The translations under genes were made by a program, and so were the position numbers. Below the pieces are notes generated by a model that saw nothing but the letters and a program-made list of their open reading frames with translations, was not told the origin of the DNA and ran no database searches. Below, in pieces: positions 57,091 to 64,000 of a DNA stretch of 64,000 nucleotides. How positions within the stretch are numbered: position 1 is the first letter of the stretch; every line of letters begins with the position of its first letter. The stretch comes from Acinetobacter radioresistens DSM 6976 = NBRC 102413 = CIP 103788 (lineage in GTDB: Bacteria; Pseudomonadota; Gammaproteobacteria; Pseudomonadales; Moraxellaceae), in assembly GCF_006757745.1 (NCBI RefSeq), contig NZ_AP019740.1, forward strand, positions 1,860,001 to 1,924,000, given 5' to 3'.

Positions 57091-58848
57091 TTAATTTAAA
57101 GGCACTACGCGTAATACTTCCTCGAGTGTGGTTAAGCCTGCAATTACCTTTCGGGCGCCTGCAATACGCAATGGCTCCACCCCTTCTTTTTTGGCCTGCT
57201 GACGAATCTGATCGAGCGATGCATCAAGACTGATCTGCTGTTTGAGTGCCAGACTTACTGGCATAAACTCATAAAGACCTATTCTGCCTTTATAACCTGT
57301 GTTACGACAGACTTCACAGCCCACTGCCTGATAGACTGTATTTGGAACTTCCATAATATAGTCAAAAGTTAAATGTTCCCATTGATGTTCATTAATTTGC
57401 CCCTCTTCTTTACAGTGAGGGCATAAGGTACGAACCAAGCGCTGAGCCAATACGCCTAAGATTGTGGCTGAAGTCAAAAAAGGCTGCACACCGAGATCAT
57501 GTAAACGGGTTAAGCTAGAAGGCGCGTCATTGGTATGCAAAGTTGACAAGACCAGATGCCCAGTTAAGGCTGCCTGAATTGCCATATTGGCTGTATCCTG
57601 ATCTCGGATTTCGCCAACCATAATAATATCAGGGTCTTGTCGCATCAGGGCACGTACCCCGTCTGCGAAACCCAGGTCAATTCCATGATTAACCTGCATC
57701 TGGTTAAAGCTTGGCTCCAGCATCTCGATCGGGTCTTCTATGGTACAGACATTAACCTGTTCGGTTGCCAGCTGTTTTAGGGAAGAATATAGCGTTGTGG
57801 TTTTCCCTGAACCAGTCGGGCCAGTCACCAGTATAATACCGTGACTATGCTGAGTCATTTCCTGCCATGCATTAAGCAGACGCCCTTCAAAACCCAATTG
57901 CTGAAAGCTACGGACCAAGACTTCAGGGTCAAAAATCCGCATAACCAGTTTTTCCCCAAACGCCGTAGGTAAGGTCGATAAGCGCAGTTCCGTTTCCTGG
58001 CCTTTAGGTGTACGCGTCTTCAGACGGCCATCTTGCGGTTTGCGCTTTTCAGCAACATTCAGACGCCCCAAAATTTTTAACCGGGAAATTACTGCCGTCA
58101 GTGTGCTGGCCGGCATGTTGTAAATCGTATGCAATACCCCATCTATCCGAAAGCGGATTTTGCCGTTATCTTTACGTGGTTCCAGATGAATATCACTGGC
58201 TCCCTGCTCAAATGCAAACTGTAAAATCCAGTCCACCAATTTTACAATATGCTGATCATTAGCATCAGGATTCTGAGTATCACCCAGCTGTAAGAGTGCC
58301 TCTACGCCTTTATTAGTACGATCGTGTGTGCTGCTTTTTTGAGAAGAGCTGACCGCGCGGCTAACCTGATAGTATTCCACTAGATACCGCTGCAACTGTT
58401 CAGGGTTAAGGAGCACTTGCTGGATTTTTTTAGGCCTTAAGCTTCGTTCAAGATTAGTAATCCATTCAGTCATAAAAGGCTGGTCTGTACCAATCAATAC
58501 CTGATCTGCCTGAACTTCAACTGCTAAAATATGATTTTTAACAGCAAATTCCTGCGACATGATTCCAGTCAGTGCAGTTACATCCGCCTTTAAAGGATCA
58601 ATAACATAGAAAGGAATTTCAGCTTTTTCGGCCAGCCATTGGCATAAGCGAGTTAATGTCAGGGATAACAATGGATGCTGTTGATCTTTGAGATTAAAAT
58701 TTGCAATCCATTGCAGGGGATGCCATTTAAAATGCTGTTTTTGCCGCTGGGTGGTCTGAACCAAATGTTTGTCGCGCTCGGTAATCCGGCCGTCTTTTTG
58801 TAAATGGTCCAGGCACCAGACTGTATCTATTTCAAAATTAAACTTCAC
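57091..58848 (-). CDS. GspE/PilB-family secretion ATPase
   Basis: Cytosolic hexameric ATPase that powers type II secretion or type IV pilus assembly. The 585-aa protein has an N-terminal MshEN-like region, Walker A GPTGSGKTTT, the Asp box TIEDPIE, Walker B RALMRQDPDIIMVGEIRD, the His box ALTGHLVLSTLHTNDA and a tetracysteine zinc site (CPHC..CEVC). No pilin, inner-membrane platform or prepilin peptidase gene is adjacent, so it is an orphan here. Assigning it as GspE or PilB is not possible from sequence alone. Confidence 0.88.
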   Translation of the reverse strand: MKFNFEIDTVWCLDHLQKDGRITERDKHLVQTTQRQKQHFKWHPLQWIANFNLKDQQHPLLSLTLTRLCQWLAEKAEIPFYVIDPLKADVTALTGIMSQEFAVKNHILAVEVQADQVLIGTDQPFMTEWITNLERSLRPKKIQQVLLNPEQLQRYLVEYYQVSRAVSSSQKSSTHDRTNKGVEALLQLGDTQNPDANDQHIVKLVDWILQFAFEQGASDIHLEPRKDNGKIRFRIDGVLHTIYNMPASTLTAVISRLKILGRLNVAEKRKPQDGRLKTRTPKGQETELRLSTLPTAFGEKLVMRIFDPEVLVRSFQQLGFEGRLLNAWQEMTQHSHGIILVTGPTGSGKTTTLYSSLKQLATEQVNVCTIEDPIEMLEPSFNQMQVNHGIDLGFADGVRALMRQDPDIIMVGEIRDQDTANMAIQAALTGHLVLSTLHTNDAPSSLTRLHDLGVQPFLTSATILGVLAQRLVRTLCPHCKEEGQINEHQWEHLTFDYIMEVPNTVYQAVGCEVCRNTGYKGRIGLYEFMPVSLALKQQISLDASLDQIRQQAKKEGVEPLRIAGARKVIAGLTTLEEVLRVVPLN

Positions 58849-59153
58849 TATTATATCCCCTGCATCCTTAAATACTATAACAGAGTTATTTTCTGATGCA
58901 GTACAGGGCCATATAAAATTAATGGATTGTTTATAGTTAATATAAAAAATATTATTTTTTAAAGATATAAAAAGCTTTTAGAAGTAAAGTCTTAATCTTG
59001 TAAGACAAAATATTATCACTTCTACCTTAAACTTCAATTATTATACTTAGATTATTTTAAAATCATTAATACCAGTTTTTTAATTAAATAAAATACTTTA
59101 AATTAAATAAATAACTAGCTCTTCGCCAGGTATTTACACTATAGGTTCAATGG
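58849..59153. other. AT-rich intergenic region
   Basis: This 305-base divergent gap between the secretion ATPase and the diguanylate cyclase is nearly all A and T. It must hold promoters for both. No clear operator or reading frame was seen. Confidence 0.4.
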
Positions 59154-60098
59154 ATGAGCAATGCGAATTTCGGAAGTTTTCAGGAAGCCGGTAAAGCCGT
59201 ATTAGGTTATTTGCATAAACGCTTCGGCTTCAGTTTATGGATGATTACACGGGTGGAAAGTGATAACTGGATTGTTTTACAAAGTGAAACGACGGGTTAT
59301 GACATCCAGCCTGGTCAGGTCTTTCGCTGGGCAGATTCTTTTTGTGCACATATGGTTACTGGTGATGCTCCTAAAATTGTACCCCGCTCTGAAGATATAC
59401 CCTTATATGCAGCGGCGCCTATTGCCAAGCAAGTCAGTATCAGAGCTTATATTGGCCAGCCGTTGCTTAATGAAGATGGCAGTCTGTTCGGCACACTCTG
59501 TGCCATTGATCCTCACCCCAAACCTGATTCAATTGTCCATGATGCTGACCTGATTGAAGTTTTCGGTGGCCTGCTTAGCCGGATTTTACAGGTTGAACTA
59601 CGTGAAAATGAGCAGATCCGCCAGTATGAGCGCCTACAGGTTGAAGCTTTAAGTGATGTACTGACCGGTTTATATAACCGTCGGGCATGGGACCGGCTGG
59701 TCAATACAGAAGAAGAACGCTGTAAACGGCATGGACATCCTGCTGCGGTCTTTATTATTGATCTGAACGGTCTAAAAGAAGTAAATGACAACCTGGGGCA
59801 TGTAGCAGGAGACCGTTTTATTCGACAGGCTGCTGAGATATTAAAGAATAATGCTCGTAGCAATGATATTGTTGCTCGGCTTGGCGGTGATGAATTTGGT
59901 ATTCTCAGTATTGAGAACAACCAGGCAGGCGCAGAACTTCTATTGCAGCGGATGTTAAAAGCACTGGAAGAAGGTGGCGTTAGTGCCGCTGTTGGTTATG
60001 TTATGCGGCATCCCTCTAAAGGCTTATTGACTGCTGTCACAGAAGCCGATCAGAAGATGTTTGAACATAAACGCCGTATCAAATCCAATCTGAACTAA
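59154..60098 (+). CDS. GAF-GGDEF diguanylate cyclase
   Basis: Makes the second messenger cyclic di-GMP. The 314-aa protein has an N-terminal GAF domain (about 5-150; ADSFCAHMVTGDAPKIVP, AYIGQPLLNEDGSLFGTLCAIDP) and a GGDEF domain (about 165-310) with DVLTGLYNRRAWD and the intact active site ARLGGDEFGIL. There is no membrane segment, so the sensor is cytosolic. The product-inhibition RxxD site is not evident. The ligand is unknown. Confidence 0.92.
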   Translation: MSNANFGSFQEAGKAVLGYLHKRFGFSLWMITRVESDNWIVLQSETTGYDIQPGQVFRWADSFCAHMVTGDAPKIVPRSEDIPLYAAAPIAKQVSIRAYIGQPLLNEDGSLFGTLCAIDPHPKPDSIVHDADLIEVFGGLLSRILQVELRENEQIRQYERLQVEALSDVLTGLYNRRAWDRLVNTEEERCKRHGHPAAVFIIDLNGLKEVNDNLGHVAGDRFIRQAAEILKNNARSNDIVARLGGDEFGILSIENNQAGAELLLQRMLKALEEGGVSAAVGYVMRHPSKGLLTAVTEADQKMFEHKRRIKSNLN

Positions 60099-60100
60099 TT

Positions 60101-60802
60101 TCAGACAAGGTCAATAATAATAATCTGCTCTGCCTGTACGCTAAAGCTAATATCAAGATAAGCAAACTTCATCTTATAAATACGTTCAGGATCTTCCTGA
60201 TAAGCCGGACGTGGATCAAATGATAAAACATCATTTAACTCCTGAATAAGTTGATCGCTCAGCTCAAGCACTTGCTGTTTTATTAAAGCCTCTTCCGACC
60301 AGCTTACTTCTTTGCGAAGTGGCTCTTCCTGCGCATAACCGCTCTGTGCATGGGGAATAGCATCTGAATAGTGAATATAGGGTTTGATATCCAGAATGGG
60401 GGTGCCATCAAGCAGATCGCTTCCGGTAACATACACTCGCAGTGCTTTGCCCACTTTTTTTACTTCTTTAAGCTGTACCACTGACAGGCCCACTGGCGCT
60501 GGACGGTACATACTTCGGGTTGCAAACACCCCAAGCTTTTTATTACCCCCTAGACGTGGTGGACGCACTTGAGGCCTAAACTTATCAGTCTGGTCCTGAG
60601 ACTTATTGTCATGGAACTGCCATACCAGCCATAGATGGCTAAATGCCTCAATACCTGCAAATGCCAGCAGATCATTATAGGGAGGTAACATATCAATATA
60701 GGACTCAATCTGAACCAGATTGGGCTGGCGCGGTATTCCAAACTTTTCCTGATAGGGAGATTTCATATACCCGATAATAGGGAGTGATACAGTAGGCTTC
60801 AT
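60101..60802 (-). CDS. trmO: tRNA (N6-threonylcarbamoyladenosine37-N6)-methyltransferase TrmO
   Basis: Methylates t6A37 in threonine tRNA using SAM. The 233-aa protein has the TrmO barrel blocks KFGIPRQPNL, FSHLWLVWQFH, VFATRSMYRPAPVGLSVVQL and DGTPILDIKPYI, and the C-terminal DPRPAYQ. I use ATG 60802; GTG 60805 precedes it directly. The stop lies two bases from that of the converging cyclase gene. Confidence 0.92.
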   Translation of the reverse strand: MKPTVSLPIIGYMKSPYQEKFGIPRQPNLVQIESYIDMLPPYNDLLAFAGIEAFSHLWLVWQFHDNKSQDQTDKFRPQVRPPRLGGNKKLGVFATRSMYRPAPVGLSVVQLKEVKKVGKALRVYVTGSDLLDGTPILDIKPYIHYSDAIPHAQSGYAQEEPLRKEVSWSEEALIKQQVLELSDQLIQELNDVLSFDPRPAYQEDPERIYKMKFAYLDISFSVQAEQIIIIDLV

Positions 60803-60903
60803 CACTTTTGCTTATAAACACAATTAAATATATTCAGTTTATCGAGAATGTTTTTAGATTAGAATAGCAAGCTGTTTAATTTGATAGATAATTGAGACCT
60901 TTA

Positions 60904-61683
60904 ATGGCTGCGTTTAACGTCGAAAAGATTACTCACGTTCACCACTGGAATGACACGCTATTTAGTTTTAAAACAACTCGTGATCCGAGTTTACGTTTTA
61001 AAAATGGGCAGTTTGTGATGATTGGACTTGAAGTCAATGGCAAGCCATTAATGCGAGCTTATTCTATCGCCAGTGCAAACTATGAAGAAGAACTGGAATT
61101 TTTCTCGATTAAAGTACAAGATGGTCCACTTACTTCAATTTTGCAGAAAGTTCAGGTGGGTGATGAGATTCTGGTCTCACGCAAGCCGACAGGTACACTG
61201 GTACTTGATGATCTGCTGCCAGGCAAAAATCTATGGCTACTTTCCTCAGGAACTGGCCTAGCTCCTTTCCTGTCTGTTATTCGTGATCCTGAAACTTATG
61301 AACGCTTTGAGAAAGTTATTGTTGTACATGGTACACGTTACATTTCTGAACTGGCTTATCAGGACCTGATTTTAAATGAACTACCAAATAATGAGTTTTT
61401 CCAGGACTTAGATATTCAAGATAAACTGGTGTACTACCCGACTGTAACCCGTGAAGAGTTCAAAACTCAAGGCCGTTTAACCGCTCTGATCGAATCTGGG
61501 AAAATTTTTGAAGATTTAAATCTGCCTGCATTTAATCGTGAAGATGACCGTGCAATGCTGTGCGGCAGTCCGCACTTTCTGCGTGATGTTGCCGGTTTGC
61601 TAGATCAGCATGGCCTGAAAGAATCGCCGCGTATGGGTGAAATGGGCGATTACGTTATTGAACGGGCTTTTGTTGAAAAATAA
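60904..61683 (+). CDS. fpr: ferredoxin/flavodoxin--NADP reductase
   Basis: Exchanges electrons between NADPH and ferredoxin. The 259-aa length and style match Pseudomonas FprA, ending in the same GDYVIERAFVEK. The FAD-binding RAYSIASANYEE, the pyrophosphate-binding SRKPTGTL and the NADP-binding SSGTGLAPFLSVIRDPETYERF blocks are present. The ATG at 60904 has GAGA upstream; a longer TTG frame is rejected. A terminator follows. Confidence 0.94.
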   Translation: MAAFNVEKITHVHHWNDTLFSFKTTRDPSLRFKNGQFVMIGLEVNGKPLMRAYSIASANYEEELEFFSIKVQDGPLTSILQKVQVGDEILVSRKPTGTLVLDDLLPGKNLWLLSSGTGLAPFLSVIRDPETYERFEKVIVVHGTRYISELAYQDLILNELPNNEFFQDLDIQDKLVYYPTVTREEFKTQGRLTALIESGKIFEDLNLPAFNREDDRAMLCGSPHFLRDVAGLLDQHGLKESPRMGEMGDYVIERAFVEK

Positions 61684-61695
61684 GATGAGTTAAAT

Positions 61696-61725
61696 AAAAA
61701 ACCGGGTGATAATGCCCGGTTTTTA
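61696..61725 (+). terminator. terminator after fpr
   Basis: Stem AAAAACCGGG / CCCGGTTTTT with an eight-base loop and a T-run. Confidence 0.85.
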
Positions 61726-61894
61726 TTATAAAAAAAACTTTCTACTAAAATTTAAGATTTCATTCGCCAGACTTAAATCAGAAACTTTCTTAACCTGATA
61801 ATTCTAAAAATCCCAACTGTTTTACTGGGTTGAATCCTTTTTTCAAATCCATACAATAAAGCCATATTTTATTTATGCCTTTTGCTTTATTGCC

Positions 61895-63289
61895 ATGACT
61901 CTCTCTTACGTTACTGAACTTCTCTCTCCTGCCGGCTCACTTAAAAATATGCGTTATGCTTTTGCCTATGGCGCAGATGCAGTCTATGCAGGTCAACCAC
62001 GTTACAGTCTGCGTGTTCGTAACAACGAATTTGATCATGACAACCTAAAAACAGGTATTGAAGAGGCACATCAGTTAGGTAAAAAGTTTTATGTAGTCGT
62101 GAATATTCAGCCACATAATAGCAAGCTTAAAAATTTTATACGTGATCTGGCACCTGTAGTTGCCATGAAGCCGGATGCACTCATTATGTCCGATCCGGGC
62201 CTCATCATGATGGCACGTGAACATTTTCCTGATATGCCCATTCATCTCTCTGTGCAAGCTAATGCAGTAAACTGGGCGACTGTTAAATTCTGGAAAACCA
62301 TGGGGCTTACGCGCGTGATTCTATCACGTGAACTTTCTCTTGAAGAAATAGAAGAAATCAAACAAAACGTACCCGATATGGAAATTGAGGTTTTTGTACA
62401 TGGTGCCCTGTGTATGGCTTATTCAGGCCGCTGCCTGCTGTCTGGTTATATGAATAAGCGTGATGCAAACCAGGGTGCATGTACCAATGCCTGTCGCTGG
62501 GAGTATAAAATTCATAATGCTATTGAAGATGAAACAGGTGACATAATTGCTCTACAAGATCTGCCTAAAGGTTGCTGTAACAAGACTGAAGTAGACCAGC
62601 AACATATGCTTGGCCAGCAACAGGTTAAAGAGCCCGTACTGTTACAGCGCAATGAAGAAGACATGTTTGCAGCAGAAGAAGATGAACATGGCACCTACTT
62701 TATGAACTCGAAAGATTTACGTGCGGTACAGCATGTAGAACGGCTAACTAAAATAGGGGTACATTCTCTCAAGATCGAAGGTCGTACCAAATCTTATTTT
62801 TACTGTGCACGCACTGCCCAGATCTATCGCAAAGCAATTGATGATGCACTGGCAGGTCGACCTTTTGATACATCACTATTTACACAGTTAGAAGGTCTCG
62901 CCAACCGGGGATATACTGAAGGCTTTCTGCGTCGACATGTACATAGTGAATATCAAAATTATACCACCGGCTCATCTCGCTTCGATCATCAGCAGTTCTG
63001 TGGTGAAGTTTTGGAGCGGAATGGTGATTACATCCAGATTGATGTAAAAAACCGTTTTACGGTGGGCGATTCTTTAGAGTTGATGACTACGCGAGGTAAT
63101 ATCACTTTTACTCTGACTGAAATAAAAGATAAAAATGGGAACCTGATTATGGAGGCTAAAGGTTCAGGACATATTGTCGAGATTCCTATACCAGCAGAAG
63201 TCGATATACAATATGCCCTACTCATTCGTAATCTTCCAAACTCGGCTGTAGATATCTCTGCCGCCTCATTAGCATATACAGCAGAATAA
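61895..63289 (+). CDS. trhP: tRNA 5-hydroxyuridine synthesis protein TrhP (U32 peptidase-like)
   Basis: A 464-aa U32 family protein of the YegQ/TrhP branch, which hydroxylates U34 of tRNA using prephenate. Blocks ELLSPAGSLKNMRYAFAYGADAVYAG, FVHGALCMAYSGRCLLSGYM and the Cys motif QGACTNACRWEY (cluster ligands) are typical. It carries an insertion around residues 224-265 (two Cys, Gln-rich) compared with my recollection of E. coli YegQ. The next gene, a ferredoxin, starts after one base. This supports an iron-sulfur based reaction. Confidence 0.9.
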   Translation: MTLSYVTELLSPAGSLKNMRYAFAYGADAVYAGQPRYSLRVRNNEFDHDNLKTGIEEAHQLGKKFYVVVNIQPHNSKLKNFIRDLAPVVAMKPDALIMSDPGLIMMAREHFPDMPIHLSVQANAVNWATVKFWKTMGLTRVILSRELSLEEIEEIKQNVPDMEIEVFVHGALCMAYSGRCLLSGYMNKRDANQGACTNACRWEYKIHNAIEDETGDIIALQDLPKGCCNKTEVDQQHMLGQQQVKEPVLLQRNEEDMFAAEEDEHGTYFMNSKDLRAVQHVERLTKIGVHSLKIEGRTKSYFYCARTAQIYRKAIDDALAGRPFDTSLFTQLEGLANRGYTEGFLRRHVHSEYQNYTTGSSRFDHQQFCGEVLERNGDYIQIDVKNRFTVGDSLELMTTRGNITFTLTEIKDKNGNLIMEAKGSGHIVEIPIPAEVDIQYALLIRNLPNSAVDISAASLAYTAE

Positions 63290-63290
63290 T

Positions 63291-63554
63291 ATGGCTCTTC
63301 ATATTACGCAGCAATGTATTAACTGTGATATGTGTCTACCAGAATGCCCGAACGATGCTATTTATGAGGGTATAAAAATCTATGAAATTGATGCAGAACG
63401 CTGTACTGAATGTGTAGGATTTTATGAACACGAAACCTGTATGGCTGTCTGTCCAATTGATTGTATCGAGCCTAATCCTCAATATATAGAAACTCAGGAA
63501 CAGCTTTTGGAAAAATTTAAACATCTGAACCTGTTTAAAAAGCAAAACGAATAA
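63291..63554 (+). CDS. yfhL: 4Fe-4S dicluster ferredoxin YfhL
   Basis: An 87-aa electron carrier with two cluster sites: CINCDMCLPECPNDAI, then CTECVGFYEHETCMAVCPIDCI. The start MALHITQQCINCDMC.PECPN is nearly that of E. coli YfhL. The gene starts one base after the trhP stop, so both are translated together; the ferredoxin probably supplies electrons to TrhP. That link is inferred. Confidence 0.92.
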   Translation: MALHITQQCINCDMCLPECPNDAIYEGIKIYEIDAERCTECVGFYEHETCMAVCPIDCIEPNPQYIETQEQLLEKFKHLNLFKKQNE

Positions 63555-63663
63555 AACCCTAAATATTAAAAGTAGAGATTTATAGCCAAAGCTATATAAC
63601 AGATAAAAGTCAAAGTGTGGGGGCACTTTGGCTTTTCTGCATTTATTCTTAATGTATTGAATA

Positions 63664-63700
63664 TAAAAAAGGAACCTGGCTGTTAGCGAGACCAGATTCC
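63664..63700 (-). terminator. terminator of the second ahpF copy
   Basis: On the minus strand a GGAA-CTGG / CCAG-TTCC stem with a 12-base loop is followed by TTTTTT. It ends the ahpF copy entering from the right edge. Confidence 0.8.
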
Positions 63701-63764
63701 GTAAAGAGGTAAAACATAAATAAAATTATCAAGCTGAGAAACCGGAGTCCCTCAGTCTATCTGG

Positions 63765-64000
63765 TTACTGACCGGAGCGGATAATGTAATCAAAAGCAGA
63801 AAGCGACGCTTTTGCACCTTCACCTGTAGCAATGATGATCTGCTTGTACGGTACCGTTGTACAGTCACCCGCCGCAAATACACCTTTTACATTGGTCTCG
63901 TTACGCTCATTCACCACAATCTCACCGCGGTTACTCAGCTCGACTTCTGACCCTTTCAGAAAGTCAGTGTTCGGCAGCAGACCAATCTGTACAAAGATAC
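63765..64000 (-). CDS. ahpF: alkyl hydroperoxide reductase subunit F, copy 2 (partial, runs off the window)
   Basis: The C-terminal 77 codons and stop of AhpF, including [13 protein letters not shown] and [21 protein letters not shown]. The visible 236 bases are identical, by base-by-base reading, to 34148-34383 of copy 1. Identity ends exactly at the TAA: beyond it the two loci differ at once. The rest of the gene lies outside the window, so its completeness is unknown. Either a true second gene or the end of a longer repeated block. Confidence 0.93.
   Translation of the reverse strand, partial: IFVQIGLLPNTDFLKGSEVELSNRGEIVVNERNETNVKGVFAAGDCTTVPYKQIIIATGEGAKASLSAFDYIIRSGQ

Overview
The window is AT-rich and densely coded. 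It reads as an Acinetobacter or close Moraxellaceae chromosome segment. Supporting signs are a TyrA-AroA fusion next to PheA, a HpaC-type flavin reductase with a MarR-like tail, a Pseudomonas-like Fpr, a HemP gene behind a Fur box, and codon use typical of that group. No rRNA, tRNA, CRISPR array, insertion sequence or prophage was seen.

Bases 1-25240 are mostly an amine and GABA utilisation region. It holds gabP, an aldehyde dehydrogenase, a flavin reductase with MarR-like tail, gabD (copy 1), a catabolic glutamate dehydrogenase, gabD (copy 2)-gabT, and a divergent operon. That operon is patD, a doubled SnoaL-like protein, a FadR-type regulator, a free-standing Cache protein, a PuuP-like permease and a PuuB-like oxidase. 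After it come an HAAAP permease and a MocR/GabR-like regulator. Together these could import putrescine or GABA and run amine to 4-aminobutyraldehyde to GABA to succinic semialdehyde to succinate, with glutamate dehydrogenase regenerating 2-oxoglutarate. Three copies of one direct-repeat motif (AGCCA boxes 24 bp apart) lie upstream of gabP, upstream of gabT, and between the regulator and the HAAAP permease. I read this as a local GabR-type regulon. A sulfur module (two YeeE/YedE proteins plus a metallo-beta-lactamase-fold dioxygenase), divergent from dsbD, interrupts this region at 6.8-10.7 kb.

Bases 25300-37800 carry a FabH-like synthase, hrpA, and an oxidative-stress set (ahpC, ahpF, yaaA). 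They also hold two tandem disordered lipoproteins with duplicated promoter regions and several small conserved proteins. ahpF is GC-richer than its surroundings. Its last 236 bases recur without a mismatch, inverted, at the right edge of the window (63765-64000), where identity stops exactly at the stop codon.

Bases 37800-64000 are mainly housekeeping: tyrA-aroA and pheA, an acyl-CoA ligase, an acyl-CoA dehydrogenase, dctA, a YbiB-like protein, nadK, and mrcB with a TPR lipoprotein. Further on are a Nudix/ThiE-like fusion, hemP, a QseBC-like two-component system with a YgiW-like protein, an orphan GspE/PilB ATPase and a GAF-GGDEF cyclase. The segment ends with trmO, fpr, trhP-yfhL and the start of the second ahpF copy. 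Start codons were moved inward wherever a ribosome binding site or family alignment supported it.
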